Part shown: positions 49,978 through 59,293 of the stretch, in pieces
Layout: each line of letters opens with the position of its first letter
Numbering within the stretch: the stretch's first letter is position 1
Source of the DNA: Paenibacillus zeisoli
Lineage (GTDB): Bacteria; Bacillota; Bacilli; Paenibacillales; Paenibacillaceae
NCBI RefSeq assembly: GCF_003994465.1
Contig: NZ_RZNX01000008.1
Coordinates: forward strand, 62,001 to 126,000
Direction of reading: 5' to 3'
Length of the DNA stretch: 64,000 nucleotides
Made by a program: the position numbers and the translations under genes
The notes under the pieces: model-generated
What the model was told of the DNA's origin: nothing
Database searches by the model: none
What the model saw: only the letters and a program-made list of their open reading frames with translations

Positions 49978-51159
49978 TTAGAATACCGGCCATACCTTCA
50001 GAATTCCGCTGGCTTCCACAGCTTGAACCGCTTGTGCAAGCAAATCTTCATTCTGCACCAAAGCCAGCCGGACATGTCCCTCACCGGATGGGCCAAACGC
50101 ACTTCCCGGCGTAACAATAACTCCCGCCTTGCTCACCAGATCCATGGCAAAGTCCTCCGATTTCTCATAATGAGGCGGAATTCGGGTCCAGATAAACATC
50201 GTCGCTTTCGGTTTCTCCATATTCCACCCGATGCTTGTGAACCCCTCGCAGAGAATGTCTCTGCGTCTTTCGTAGGCCCTCGCCGTCTTCACTACACTGC
50301 TCTGATCCCCGGTTATGGCTGCAATCGCCGCTTGCTGAATGGGAATGAACATGCCGTAGTCCATGTTGGATTTTAATGTTTTTAGCTTGGATACGACTTC
50401 TGAATTCCCCAGGCAAAAGCCGACCCTTGCCCCAGCAAGGCCATAGGTTTTGGATAGGGAATTAAATTCCACGCCAACCTCCATCGCTCCTGGATAGGCA
50501 AGAAAGCTGCCGCCGGTTCTGCCATCGAACACCAGCTCGCTGTAGGCATTGTCATGAAGGACGATAATGTCATATTTTCTCGCGAAATCAATCAGTTCAT
50601 GGTAGAAGCTGTCCGGTGCCAGGGCCGCCGTGGGGTTGTTGGGATAGGAGACAATCATAAACTTGGCTTTTCTCGCGATATCGGCGGAAATATCTTGAAG
50701 ACGGATCACATAGTCGTTCTCTTTCTTCTGCGGCATGAAATAGAGCTCGGCGCCTGCCAGCAGCGGCCCATCTGCGAACACAGGATAACAGGGATCCGGG
50801 ACAAGAACCAAATCCCCTTCATCAACGATGGACAATGAGATATGAGCAAGGCCCTCCTGTGAGCCTAATAAGGAGCAAATCTCGGTCTTCGGATCCAGCA
50901 CGACCCCGTATCTGCTCTCATACCAGCTGCTAACCGCCTCCAATAAAGCACTCTGGTCATTGACTGCATAAATATAATTGTTCTCATCGGCCGCCGCCGT
51001 ACACAAAGCTTCTATAATGTGGGGTGCCGGAGGAATGTTGGGCGTCCCCACACTGAGGTCAATGACTGGCTGTCCATGATCCAGCCTCCTTCTCTTGATC
51101 TCAAGTAATTTGGTGAAGATGCCTTCTCCAAAATGGTCCATTCTTTTCGCAAACTTCAT
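49978..51159 (-). CDS. PLP-dependent class I/II aminotransferase (LL-DAP aminotransferase/PatA-like)
   Basis: A 393-residue fold-type I aminotransferase. PLP contacts are visible: SLLGSQEGLAH, the YPNNPTAAL segment, VLHDNAYSELVFDG, and the Schiff-base Lys in FNSLSKTYGLAGARVGF near residue 235; the substrate Arg is in GEGHVRLALV. It resembles DapL-like/PatA enzymes that act on aspartate-derived or aromatic amino acids. No amino acid pathway genes flank it. It precedes the coat-type gene, separated by about 105 bp. Confidence 0.87.
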   Translation of the reverse strand: MKFAKRMDHFGEGIFTKLLEIKRRRLDHGQPVIDLSVGTPNIPPAPHIIEALCTAAADENNYIYAVNDQSALLEAVSSWYESRYGVVLDPKTEICSLLGSQEGLAHISLSIVDEGDLVLVPDPCYPVFADGPLLAGAELYFMPQKKENDYVIRLQDISADIARKAKFMIVSYPNNPTAALAPDSFYHELIDFARKYDIIVLHDNAYSELVFDGRTGGSFLAYPGAMEVGVEFNSLSKTYGLAGARVGFCLGNSEVVSKLKTLKSNMDYGMFIPIQQAAIAAITGDQSSVVKTARAYERRRDILCEGFTSIGWNMEKPKATMFIWTRIPPHYEKSEDFAMDLVSKAGVIVTPGSAFGPSGEGHVRLALVQNEDLLAQAVQAVEASGILKVWPVF

Positions 51160-51277
51160 GATGGATGCTCTCCTACTTTCTTGTAAGCGTATAAATAAGA
51201 TTATAGCTTATTCCCATATCGATGGAACCCATGTGGTGGTCATCTTCTCCATAAATCAGCTTTCGTCCAAGATCTTC

Positions 51278-51835
51278 TTAAGCCCGCCGATGAAGAAGTG
51301 CTTCAATCCCAGGATCGAGATCCATCGGCTCCACGATAGATTCAAATCTCCCGCTTACTTGACCCTCGCGATCAATCAAGAACTTGGAGAAATTCCACTT
51401 TACTCCGTTACCGGCATAGATCTGCGGGTGTTTATCCCGTAGGAAGTGATCCATCCACTGGCCTTCCTTGGTCTTAGCATCAAAGCCTTGGAACGGAGCC
51501 TGCTGCGTTAAATATTCAAATAAAGGATGTGCGGAAGGCCCAATAACGTCTGTCTTCTCAAATAACGGAAAAGTGACTCCATGGTCTGTCTGGCAGACTC
51601 CGAGAATTTCGGTGCTGCTTCCAGGCTCTTTCTCATTGAATTGGTTGCATGGAAATCCAAGAATCTCAAATCCTTGCTCCCTCCTGCGCTCGTACAGCTT
51701 CTGCAGATCAGCGAATTGACGGGAATAGCTGCACCGACTTGCCGTGTTAACAATCAGAAGCACCTTTCCGCTGTACCTGGATAGAGGGATCACTTCTCCT
51801 AGAATTGAGGTGGCTTGATAATCGTAAATAGACAT
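51278..51835 (-). CDS. Glutathione peroxidase-family thiol peroxidase (BsaA-like)
   Basis: A 185-residue Gpx-fold peroxidase, somewhat longer than the usual 160. The peroxidatic Cys is in VNTASRCSYSRQF near residue 35, with the catalytic Gln in LGFPCNQFNEKEPGS and Trp-Asn in VKWNFSKFLIDREGQ. The common GFTPQY sequence after the Cys is replaced by SYSRQF. Such bacterial enzymes normally use thioredoxin, or here perhaps bacillithiol-linked partners, to reduce hydroperoxides. Monocistronic. Confidence 0.88.
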   Translation of the reverse strand: MSIYDYQATSILGEVIPLSRYSGKVLLIVNTASRCSYSRQFADLQKLYERRREQGFEILGFPCNQFNEKEPGSSTEILGVCQTDHGVTFPLFEKTDVIGPSAHPLFEYLTQQAPFQGFDAKTKEGQWMDHFLRDKHPQIYAGNGVKWNFSKFLIDREGQVSGRFESIVEPMDLDPGIEALLHRRA

Positions 51836-51960
51836 CTCAGCATTCCTCCTTTGGGCGAATAATCGATTTTATCATTTAATTCATCATAACTCTCCTCCTC
51901 TTATTGTTCTAATATATAGTTCAAATAGACTTTATAGGCTAGCGATATAACTCGAATACA

Positions 51961-52003
51961 AAAAGAAAGAGACAGTTATGAACGGATTCATAACTGCCTC
52001 TGG
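51961..52003 (-). terminator. Terminator of copZA operon
   Basis: GAGACAGTTATGAA (51970-51983) and TTCATAACTGCCTC (51988-52001), followed on the minus strand by TTTCTTTTT. Confidence 0.88.
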
Positions 52004-52019
52004 TTATCCAACTGTATCC

Positions 52020-54452
52020 TTATAATTTAATTCTTTGCAACCGCAGCGCGTTCAGCACGACCGAGACCGAACTCAGAGCCATAGCGGCACCCGCAAGCCA
52101 CGGGGCGAGGAAGCCGAGCGCAGCAACCGGAATCCCGATCACATTATAAGCCAGTGCCCAGAACAAGTTCTGTTTAATGTTCAGCATCGTCTTTCTGCTC
52201 ATGAATATGGCATCTGGTATACTGTTCAAATCTCCGCGCATCAGGGTCACATCCGCAGCTTCCATGGCCACATCTGTTCCTGTACCCATCGCCATTCCGA
52301 TATCGGCTGTTGCCAATGCAGGCGCATCATTGATGCCATCGCCAACCATGGCTACCTTACGTCCACCCTCTTGAAGCTTCTTCACCTCAGCAGCCTTACC
52401 TTCAGGCAGAACCTCTGCGAGTACATGGTCAATGCCTACCTGGGCGGCAATAGCTTTCGCCGTACGCTCATTGTCTCCTGTAATCATCACAACGTCGATA
52501 CCCAGCTTCTTCATTCTAGCAACAGCTTCGCTGGAAGTCTCCTTGATCGTGTCGGCAACAGCCACCATTGCGGCATACTGGCCGTTCACCGCTACCAGCA
52601 TCGCGGTCTTCCCTGCCTCTTCCAGCTCATTCATCTGTGCAAAAGCAGCCTCGGCATCAATCTGATGCTTGTTCATCAGCTTGCGGGTCCCGATCAGCAG
52701 CTCCTGACCTTGTACGGTGGCACATATCCCGTATCCCGGTATAGCTTCGAACTGTTCCGCATTTGGCAGTTCAATTCCTTTTCGGCGGATTCCCTCCACA
52801 ATGGCTTCTGCAAGCGGATGCTCCGAGTTCTTCTCGGCAGCTCCAACCCATGTAAGCAGCTCGGTCTCCGAATAGCCTTGATCCGCGATAAGTACATCGG
52901 TAAGTTCAGGTGTCCCTTTGGTCACTGTACCTGTTTTGTCGAGAATGATAGCACTGATCTTGTGGGTAGCCTCAAGGTGCTCCCCGCCTTTGAATAGAAT
53001 CCCCAGTTCAGCCGCCCGTCCCGATCCGGCCATAATGGAAGTCGGTGTAGCCAGACCCAGCGCACAAGGGCAGGCAATGACAAGCACCGCGATCGCCTTC
53101 TCAAGCGCACTTGAGAAATTGCCGGGTTCGATGGCGAAATACCATACGAGGAAGGTGACCACGGCAATGCCGATAACAATGGGAACAAAGATCCCCGAGA
53201 TCACATCCGCTACACGCTGGATTGGAGCCTTTGAGCCTTGAGCCTCTTCCACCACGCGAATAATCTGAGATAATGCAGTCTCTCTGCCAACCTTGGTTGC
53301 GCGGATTCTAAGCAGTCCGTTCTTATTGATCGTGGCACCAAAAACCTGGCTGTCCGCACTCTTCTCAACCGGAAGGCTCTCTCCGGTGAGCATCGACTCA
53401 TCCACCGAGGAGGTTCCTTCTGTAACTACACCGTCCACCGGGATTTTCTCGCCGGGCTTTACGATAACAATATCTCCTTGGACCACCTGCTCGATCGGCA
53501 CCGAGATCTCCTGATCTCCGCGAACCACGAGGGCCGTCTTGGCCTGCAGGCCCATTAACGTCTTGATCGCTTCCGAGGATCTGCCCTTCGCAAGGGCCTC
53601 GAACAGCTTCCCGAGCAGAATCAGGGTGATCAGCACACTGCTGGTCTCGTAGTACAGCTCTACCCCGCCATGTCCATGCATATTAAGGCTCTCAATAGAC
53701 AGGTATAGACTATAGAAGAAAGCCGCCGAAGTGCCGAGTGCAACCAGCACATCCATATTCGCACTGCCATTCCGAAGCGCCTTATAAGCACCCTTGTAGA
53801 ACTGAGCTCCGATGATGAGCTGCACAGGTGCAGCAAGGATAAGCTGAAACCAAGGATTCATGAACAGTTCCGGCACCCAGATAAAGGAGGTAAAAGAAAA
53901 GTGACCTACCATCGCCCACAGCAGAGGGAATGAAAGAACTGCCGAGATGATCAGCTTGGTTCTCTGCCGCGCAATTTCCTTCTTGCGATGGTCACCGGCT
54001 TCCTGCTTCTCTGTCTTCAGAGCCGCCGTATAACCGAGCTTCTCCACCTTCTGAATAATCTCCTCGGCGGTGACTTCACCAGGTGAGAATTCGACCTGTG
54101 CTGTCTCCAGCGCCAGGTTCACTGAAGCCCGGCTTACTCCGCCAAGCTTGTTCAGTCCCTTCTCAATCCGGGTTGCACATGCTGCGCAGGTCATCCCGCC
54201 GATCTGGAAATCTGCCGTCTCCTTGACGGTGCCATAACCCAGTGCTTCGATCTTCTTCTCCAAATCTCCGGAGTTAAGGACAGCCGGATTGTAGGTTACG
54301 GAGGCCTTCTCCAGCGTGAAATTCACATTGGCTTCAGTCACTCCTTCCATCCTGCCTAGACCCTTCTCGATCCGGCCCGCGCATGCGGCGCAGGTCATGC
54401 CGGTAATTTGTAATACAGCCTGTTCCTGTCCTGATTGCTTGAGCTTATCCAT
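52020..54452 (-). CDS. copA: Copper-exporting P1B-type ATPase
   Basis: An 810-residue P-type ATPase. Two N-terminal HMA domains each carry GMTCAACA (near residues 18 and 88). The transport site is [10 protein letters not shown]; the phosphorylated Asp is in [26 protein letters not shown] and the HP dipeptide SEHPLAEAI are present. These mark a Cu(I) exporter. It follows copZ after 31 bp. CopZ delivers copper to it. The length and two-HMA layout match B. subtilis CopA. Confidence 0.96.
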   Translation of the reverse strand: MDKLKQSGQEQAVLQITGMTCAACAGRIEKGLGRMEGVTEANVNFTLEKASVTYNPAVLNSGDLEKKIEALGYGTVKETADFQIGGMTCAACATRIEKGLNKLGGVSRASVNLALETAQVEFSPGEVTAEEIIQKVEKLGYTAALKTEKQEAGDHRKKEIARQRTKLIISAVLSFPLLWAMVGHFSFTSFIWVPELFMNPWFQLILAAPVQLIIGAQFYKGAYKALRNGSANMDVLVALGTSAAFFYSLYLSIESLNMHGHGGVELYYETSSVLITLILLGKLFEALAKGRSSEAIKTLMGLQAKTALVVRGDQEISVPIEQVVQGDIVIVKPGEKIPVDGVVTEGTSSVDESMLTGESLPVEKSADSQVFGATINKNGLLRIRATKVGRETALSQIIRVVEEAQGSKAPIQRVADVISGIFVPIVIGIAVVTFLVWYFAIEPGNFSSALEKAIAVLVIACPCALGLATPTSIMAGSGRAAELGILFKGGEHLEATHKISAIILDKTGTVTKGTPELTDVLIADQGYSETELLTWVGAAEKNSEHPLAEAIVEGIRRKGIELPNAEQFEAIPGYGICATVQGQELLIGTRKLMNKHQIDAEAAFAQMNELEEAGKTAMLVAVNGQYAAMVAVADTIKETSSEAVARMKKLGIDVVMITGDNERTAKAIAAQVGIDHVLAEVLPEGKAAEVKKLQEGGRKVAMVGDGINDAPALATADIGMAMGTGTDVAMEAADVTLMRGDLNSIPDAIFMSRKTMLNIKQNLFWALAYNVIGIPVAALGFLAPWLAGAAMALSSVSVVLNALRLQRIKL

Positions 54453-54483
54453 GCCGTTTCACCCCTAACTTTAAGAACTTAAC

Positions 54484-54684
54484 TTATAGAACTTCGTACC
54501 CCTGATCTTCAATAACTTCTTTCAAAGCCTGCAATGAAATTTGAGCTTCATCATACTGCACTTCCACTGTCTTGGAGGCGAGGTCCACACGTCCGGATGC
54601 CCCTGCACCTTTCAGCGCCTTCTCAATGGAATTGACACAGTGACCGCACGACATACCTTCAACCTGCAATGTTGTTGTGTTCAT
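54484..54684 (-). CDS. copZ: Copper chaperone CopZ
   Basis: A 66-residue HMA protein with the metal site GMSCGHCVNSIEKAL near residue 10. It carries Cu(I) to CopA. It is first in the copZA operon; its promoter holds a CsoR-like operator. GGAGG precedes the ATG. Usual length. Confidence 0.93.
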   Translation of the reverse strand: MNTTTLQVEGMSCGHCVNSIEKALKGAGASGRVDLASKTVEVQYDEAQISLQALKEVIEDQGYEVL

Positions 54685-54731
54685 TTTATAACTCCTCCTA
54701 TTTGAAATGTTTTGTTTGCTTCGTTACTCAT

Positions 54732-54760
54732 ACTATACCCCCCTACCGTATAAGTGTCAA
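54732..54760 (-). promoter_or_regulatory. copZA promoter with CsoR-like operator in the spacer
   Basis: On the minus strand TTGACA (54760-54755) and TATAGT (54737-54732) are 17 bp apart. The spacer and -10 carry ATAC-CCCCCTACC-GTAT (54735-54751, plus strand), the G+C-core dyad typical of CsoR sites. Copper would release the repressor. No csoR gene is in the window. Confidence 0.85.
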
Positions 54761-54847
54761 CAGTTTATCGTGTATTTTTTCCAATCTACCGAATTAATGA
54801 GCCTTAGCGGTCGGTTTTGCTTGTTAACGCGTCAGAAATCACACCAC

Positions 54848-54887
54848 TTTACAAACCTTTTACACAAAACGCCCCTGCCCATAATGT
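54848..54887 (+). promoter_or_regulatory. PhoP-type boxes and -10 of alkaline phosphatase gene
   Basis: TTTACA occurs at 54848-54853 and 54859-54864 with a 5-bp spacer, matching the PhoP repeat TT(A/T)ACA spacing. TAATGT at 54882-54887 is a suitable -10. This indicates induction under phosphate starvation. Confidence 0.68.
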
Positions 54888-54963
54888 TTGAATACTACCC
54901 TAGGGAAGTGAGTGCCTGTGAAAACCTGTCACCACTTAGAATATCCAATATGGGAGGAAAATC

Positions 54964-56340
54964 ATGACCAGCAAATTTGCAAAAAGAATTATACCTACCG
55001 CATTACTAGCTTCGGTAGCTGTTACAACTCTGCTCTCGGGTAGCATTGTGAACTCAGCTCCCAAAGCCGAGAAAAAGCAGAACCCTAACGAGATCCGTAA
55101 CGTGATCTTCCTGATCGGGGATGGCATGGGCGTCTCCTATACTACGGCATACCGTTATCTTAAAGATAATCCGGCTACTCCTCTAATGGAGAGAACGGAA
55201 TTTGATAAATACCTCGTGGGCAATCAAATGACCTACCCGGAAGATGAGCATGAGAATGTAACCGATTCAGCTTCAGCCGCTACGGCGATGTCAGCCGGAG
55301 TGAAAACCTACAATGCTGCGATCGCGGTAGATAATGATCATACCGAAGTGAAGACCGTACTTGAAGAAGCCAAGAAGCAAGGAAAGTCCACAGGTCTCGT
55401 AGCTACGTCGGAGATTACGCATGCGACTCCTGCCGCATTCGGGGCCCACGATATCAGCCGCAAGAATATGGATGCGATTGCGGACGACTATTATAATGAG
55501 AAAATTAACGGCCAGCACAAGGTTGACGTTCTGCTTGGCGGTGGACTGAACAACTTTGTACGCAAGGATAAGAATCTTACCGATCTGTTCAAAAAAGACG
55601 GCTACAGCTTCGTGACCACTCGTGAAGAACTGCTCAAAGACAAGAACAAACAGGTTCTGGGACTCTTCGCCCCTGGCGGATTCGACAAAGCTATCGACCG
55701 GAGTCCGCAGGCTCCTTCGCTGGAAGAGATGACGAACACAGCGATCTCCCGCCTGAACACCAACAAAAAAGGCTTCTTCCTCATGGTTGAGGGAAGCCAG
55801 ATTGACTGGGCCGGACACGATAATGATATCGTAGGCTCCATGAGCGAGATGCAGGACTTCGAGAAGGCCTTTAAGGCGGCGATTGATTTTGCCAAAAAGG
55901 ACGGCCATACCTTGGTTGTAGCTACCGCTGACCATTCCACAGGGGGTCTATCGGTTGCTGCGAATGGCAAATACAATTTCGATGCCAGCCCGATCAAAGC
56001 AGCCAAACGCACGCCTGACTTCATGGCAGCTCAAATCTTCGGTGGCGCTGATGTAGAAGCGACTCTGAAGCAGTACATTGCTCTGGATCTGACAGCTGAA
56101 GAGATTCAAGCTGTTAAAGATGCGGCAGCCAAGAAGGATAAGGATGCTACCGGGATTGATAATGCGATTGAAGCCATCTTCAATGCAAGAACGAATACAG
56201 GCTGGACTACAGGCGGCCACACGGGTGAGGACGTACCTGTCTACGCCTTCGGCCCAGGCAAAGAGAGATTCGCCGGCCTGATCGACAATACCGACAATGC
56301 CAAGATTATTTTCCAGATCCTCAAGAACGGCAAGAAATAA
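54964..56340 (+). CDS. Secreted alkaline phosphatase (PhoA/PhoB family)
   Basis: A 458-residue protein with a Sec signal peptide (residues 1-32). Metal and catalytic sites are intact: FLIGDGMGVSYTTA, the nucleophile Ser in ENVTDSASAATAMSAG, EGSQIDWAGHDND, ATADHSTGGLSV and the final TGGHTGEDVPVYAFGPG. It hydrolyses phosphate monoesters outside the membrane to supply Pi. Direct PhoP-like boxes support control by phosphate limitation. GGGAGG precedes the ATG. Monocistronic. Confidence 0.93.
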   Translation: MTSKFAKRIIPTALLASVAVTTLLSGSIVNSAPKAEKKQNPNEIRNVIFLIGDGMGVSYTTAYRYLKDNPATPLMERTEFDKYLVGNQMTYPEDEHENVTDSASAATAMSAGVKTYNAAIAVDNDHTEVKTVLEEAKKQGKSTGLVATSEITHATPAAFGAHDISRKNMDAIADDYYNEKINGQHKVDVLLGGGLNNFVRKDKNLTDLFKKDGYSFVTTREELLKDKNKQVLGLFAPGGFDKAIDRSPQAPSLEEMTNTAISRLNTNKKGFFLMVEGSQIDWAGHDNDIVGSMSEMQDFEKAFKAAIDFAKKDGHTLVVATADHSTGGLSVAANGKYNFDASPIKAAKRTPDFMAAQIFGGADVEATLKQYIALDLTAEEIQAVKDAAAKKDKDATGIDNAIEAIFNARTNTGWTTGGHTGEDVPVYAFGPGKERFAGLIDNTDNAKIIFQILKNGKK

Positions 56341-56356
56341 ACTAATTTCACACAAC

Positions 56357-56405
56357 AACAGCGGCAGCCTTGGACGATTATGTCCTTGGCTGCCGCTGTT
56401 TCTAT
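56357..56405 (+). terminator. Terminator of alkaline phosphatase gene
   Basis: AACAGCGGCAGCC (56357-56369) and GGCTGCCGCTGTT (56388-56400), followed by a short T-rich tract. Confidence 0.85.
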
Positions 56406-56475
56406 TCGGCGAACCCCGCTATGTCATCCCGCCACATAGGTATCTCGGTCGCCTGTCTCTACCATTCGGCTCCTT

Positions 56476-56694
56476 CTAAGCTCCTTTCGTACTGCACGAA
56501 TTGCAGGTGCATCCTGTGGTTGCACAGGACGATCCGATCACCTTTCGTCTTTGGTAAACAACGATTCCCATGATTACGAGCATCAGGGCAAGCCCCGCCA
56601 GAACGAGCGGATTCAAGAATATGGACGATACGCCTAGAACCGTAATTCCTCCAATCAGCGGCAGCGCACAGCACAAAGCACATGCTCCTAACAA
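56476..56694 (-). CDS. Small Cys-rich membrane protein, MerR-controlled; frame interrupted by amber codon upstream
   Basis: From the TTG at 56694 a 72-residue protein reads MLGACALCCALPLIGGITVLGVSSIFLNPLVLAGLALMLVIMGIVV, two membrane helices with a Cys-Cys-x-x-Pro-like site, then a tail with CATTGCTCNSCSTKGA. It looks like a small heavy-metal uptake or efflux protein of the MerF/MerC kind, without clear membership. The expected start is an ATG at 56727 with a GGAAGGTG site, but in that frame codon 6 (56712-56710) is TAG. The gene is either a pseudogene, read by reinitiation at 56694, or carries a sequencing error. Confidence 0.6.
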   Translation of the reverse strand: MLGACALCCALPLIGGITVLGVSSIFLNPLVLAGLALMLVIMGIVVYQRRKVIGSSCATTGCTCNSCSTKGA

Positions 56695-56759
56695 TCCTAG
56701 ACCCGTAAGCTATTCCCCTTTTTTCATTTACATCACCTTCCAATTAGTTTTATAATTCA

Positions 56760-56790
56760 ATCATAAAACTTAAAGTTAACTTTAAGTCAA
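56760..56790 (-). promoter_or_regulatory. MerR-type promoter with 20-bp palindrome
   Basis: ACTTAAAGTT/AACTTTAAGT (56768-56787) is a perfect 20-bp palindrome. On the minus strand it lies between TTGACT (56790-56785) and TATGAT (56765-56760), spacer 19 bp, the overlong spacing that MerR activators correct. It drives the Cys-rich membrane gene and sits just ahead of the merR start. Confidence 0.88.
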
Positions 56791-56802
56791 GGAGGTGTTG
56801 TG

Positions 56803-57198
56803 ATGTCTGAACTTAGCATTGGTCAGCTTGCGGATAAGGCTGAAGTGAATGCATCCACGCTGCGGTATTATGAATCCGTTGGACTGCTGCCCGCTCCAGA
56901 GCGAAAGAATGGCCGACGCCAATATGATGAGCGAATCCTAGATCGCATCCATTTTATCAAAGTAGCTCAGCAAACCGGCTTTAGTATTCAGGAAATTACT
57001 ATTTTGCTGGAAGGCTTTGAACCAGGTGATTCGCTTTCAGATCGCTGGGAGCAGATGGCAAGACAGAAACGCTCCGAACTGGAAGAACGAAAGAAACAGC
57101 TTAATTCGATGATTCGAATATTAGATAGTGGACTGAGCTGTAAATGCCTGACTTGGTCGGAATGCAAGACTCGAATAGAAACGGAAGGCTCGTGCTAG
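56803..57198 (+). CDS. MerR-family metal-type regulator
   Basis: A 131-residue MerR protein: SIGQLADKAEVNASTLRYYESVGLLPAPERKNGRRQYDERILDRIHFIKVAQQTGFSIQEITILLEG is the winged HTH, then a dimerisation coiled coil, and a C-terminal cysteine set CKCLTWSECKTRIETEGSC that could bind a soft metal. Start ATG 56803 (a GTG at 56800 is also in frame) behind GGAGG. It is divergent from the Cys-rich membrane protein and almost certainly controls it and itself through the palindrome between them. Confidence 0.9.
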   Translation: MSELSIGQLADKAEVNASTLRYYESVGLLPAPERKNGRRQYDERILDRIHFIKVAQQTGFSIQEITILLEGFEPGDSLSDRWEQMARQKRSELEERKKQLNSMIRILDSGLSCKCLTWSECKTRIETEGSC

Positions 57199-57221
57199 CG
57201 GGAGATCATCCAGTAGATCCC

Positions 57222-58907
57222 CTATACTTTAAATTTACCTACCTGTGACTGCAGATCTTCGGATAATTCCGCAAGTGCATCGGCTGAAGTGGATACCTGC
57301 TCCACCATAGCCAACTGCTCCTCGGAGGCTGAGGATATGGTCTGGGTTCCTCCTGCTGCCTGCTCGGCCAGCTGGGTAACATACTGGATGGAGGTCACGA
57401 TCTCTTCGGCGCTTGCCGACATTTCTTCTACAGCCGCAGACACCTCTTCTACCTGGGAAGCTACTCCATTTACAGACTGTTCAATGCTCTCGAACGAGGC
57501 TCCCGCCTGGGCTATGATAACTGAACCCTCCTGCACATCCCGAATGCTTAATTCCATAGACTGAATGGCCTCCGACGTATCTGACTGGATGGCTCTAATT
57601 AGTAACGTAATCTGACTTGCAGAGATTCTGGACTGCTCAGCCAGCTTCTTAACCTCCTCTGCCACAACCGAGAATCCAGCTCCATGCTCTCCGGCTCGGG
57701 CCGCTTCAATTCCCGCATTGAGTGCCAGCAGATTCGTCTGGGAAGCGATCTGAGTCATGACAGAAATAATCTTATCAATCTCTCCCGAACGGGCATCCAG
57801 CCCTTTCACCACTTGAGATAGACTGTGAATTGACTGGGTGATGGAATCCATCTGCCTGATGGCACTTTGGATGGATAGATTGCCTTCCGAAGCCAGCGAC
57901 AAGGAAATGCTCGACGACTGAGCCACACTCTGCGTACTCATTGCAATCTGCTTGATCCCTGTCGACATTTCACTCATCGTGGCCATGTTATGTTGAAGTG
58001 CGTTAACCTGTTTCTCCGTTCCCTCCGCAACCTCCTCAAGGAAATACGTAATCTGTTTCGCAGCCTCCCGAGTTTGATTAGAGCCTGACTTCAGCTCCTC
58101 GGCAGAGGTCGCGACCTGATAGGTGGAGGCTCCGACCTGTCCGATTAGAGAGCGCAGATTCCCGAGCATTAGATTGAAATACCGGGCAAGATCGCCAATT
58201 TCATCCTTCGAGGTAACCTGAATCGTCTGGGTTAAATCGGCTTCTCCCTCTGCAATCTCCTTGAGCTGTTTATTCACTTGTTTGAGGGTTTTGGCCATCT
58301 TGCCGGAGATGAGGAACGCGATGACAAATCCAAGTACCGTTGTGATGAGGGCCACGGATATAGTCATTTTGGACGTGGTGCTGAGCTGGCTGTCCATCTC
58401 ACCTTCGAGCTTTGTAATGGTTGTCTCTGCACTTTTGTGCAGCTCTGCTAATGAAGTGATATCTATGGAAACTCTGGCGTAAGCTGCTTGCGCCCCCATC
58501 ACATTCCCTTGCTTATAAATCGATATAACCTTGTCTATTTGAACGAGATAAGTACTCCACAGTGCCTTAAACTTGCTGATCACCTGCTTTTCACTAGCTG
58601 ATGCGGTCTTCTCGGTGGTAGCTATCGCTTGGGTCACTCTTGTTACATTACTCTGGTATTGCTCCAGTAAGCTATCTTGATCCTGAACGCCCTTACCCAG
58701 CAAAAAAGCAGCCGCACTTTGTTCGGTACTTACGATGGATAATCCCAAATATTCCACATTCAATAGGTTCGACTTTTGCTGACTCACCGATTCACTCAGA
58801 TTGTTCAGCATCCTCTGACCATTGGTTTGGCCCACAATCGCAGCAATAAACAGCATAATAATTAAGGACATACTGGCGAACAACTTCATGCGGATCGACT
58901 TTCTCAT
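57222..58907 (-). CDS. Methyl-accepting chemotaxis protein
   Basis: A 561-residue receptor. One helix at the N-terminus, a four-helix-bundle ligand domain (residues about 35-180), a second helix ([20 protein letters not shown]), a HAMP domain with [21 protein letters not shown], and a long signalling coiled coil whose hairpin tip reads [41 protein letters not shown]. It signals to CheA/CheW. The ligand is unknown. It converges on the merR gene, which ends 24 bases away. Confidence 0.93.
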   Translation of the reverse strand: MRKSIRMKLFASMSLIIMLFIAAIVGQTNGQRMLNNLSESVSQQKSNLLNVEYLGLSIVSTEQSAAAFLLGKGVQDQDSLLEQYQSNVTRVTQAIATTEKTASASEKQVISKFKALWSTYLVQIDKVISIYKQGNVMGAQAAYARVSIDITSLAELHKSAETTITKLEGEMDSQLSTTSKMTISVALITTVLGFVIAFLISGKMAKTLKQVNKQLKEIAEGEADLTQTIQVTSKDEIGDLARYFNLMLGNLRSLIGQVGASTYQVATSAEELKSGSNQTREAAKQITYFLEEVAEGTEKQVNALQHNMATMSEMSTGIKQIAMSTQSVAQSSSISLSLASEGNLSIQSAIRQMDSITQSIHSLSQVVKGLDARSGEIDKIISVMTQIASQTNLLALNAGIEAARAGEHGAGFSVVAEEVKKLAEQSRISASQITLLIRAIQSDTSEAIQSMELSIRDVQEGSVIIAQAGASFESIEQSVNGVASQVEEVSAAVEEMSASAEEIVTSIQYVTQLAEQAAGGTQTISSASEEQLAMVEQVSTSADALAELSEDLQSQVGKFKV

Positions 58908-59160
58908 TATGTAATCTCCTTCGGTGTGCAGGTAATTTATTGACTCGCTGTACCTAATGAACCAAGTATAGATTCCCTAGCTGAATGCCTGCTGAGGGGA
59001 AGCTGAGAGAACGTTGAAAATCGGTAGGTTGGTGAAATTGACTCGAAGCAACGTCCGCACTGAGTTAAATAAGTCCTAAGCAGCCAAAGGCTCTAACCCG
59101 GTTCTACTTCATTGCCAAGGCTGCACAAGCATCAACCGATAGTTGCAGCTTCCACCGCAT
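58908..59160. other. Intergenic region without recognised gene
   Basis: The 386-bp gap between the chemotaxis receptor and the SLH protein contains two terminators (below) and otherwise about 250 bp in which all frames are broken. It may include the receptor promoter; I see nothing further. Confidence 0.4.
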
Positions 59161-59162
59161 AC

Positions 59163-59202
59163 AAAAAAGCGTCTTGTCCAACGAATGTGTTGAACTTGAC
59201 GC
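59163..59202 (-). terminator. Extra terminator-like hairpin
   Basis: GCGTC...GACGC with inner pairing TTGTCCAA/TTGAAC and six T residues on the minus strand; it lies beyond the stronger terminator of the SLH gene. Confidence 0.6.
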
Positions 59203-59237
59203 CTTGTCATCCAAACCCGGCTATTCTATATGGCATT

Positions 59238-59285
59238 AAAAACACAAGGCTGCTTCGAAGTTAACTTCAAAGCAGCCTTGTGTTT
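59238..59285 (-). terminator. Terminator of SLH surface protein gene
   Basis: The arms AACACAAGGCTGCTT and its complement (59241-59255 and 59270-59284) form a long stem, with TTTTTAA following on the minus strand. Confidence 0.9.
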
Positions 59286-59293
59286 GATTACTT

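Noticed and set aside
52035-52997. 320-residue plus-strand frame opposite copA
   Set aside because: Antisense shadow; composition rich in His, Ser and Leu as expected from reversed coding sequence.
58908-59160. Possible transposase remnant between the chemotaxis receptor and SLH genes
   Set aside because: Translated fragments gave no recognisable transposase motif and no terminal inverted repeats were found.
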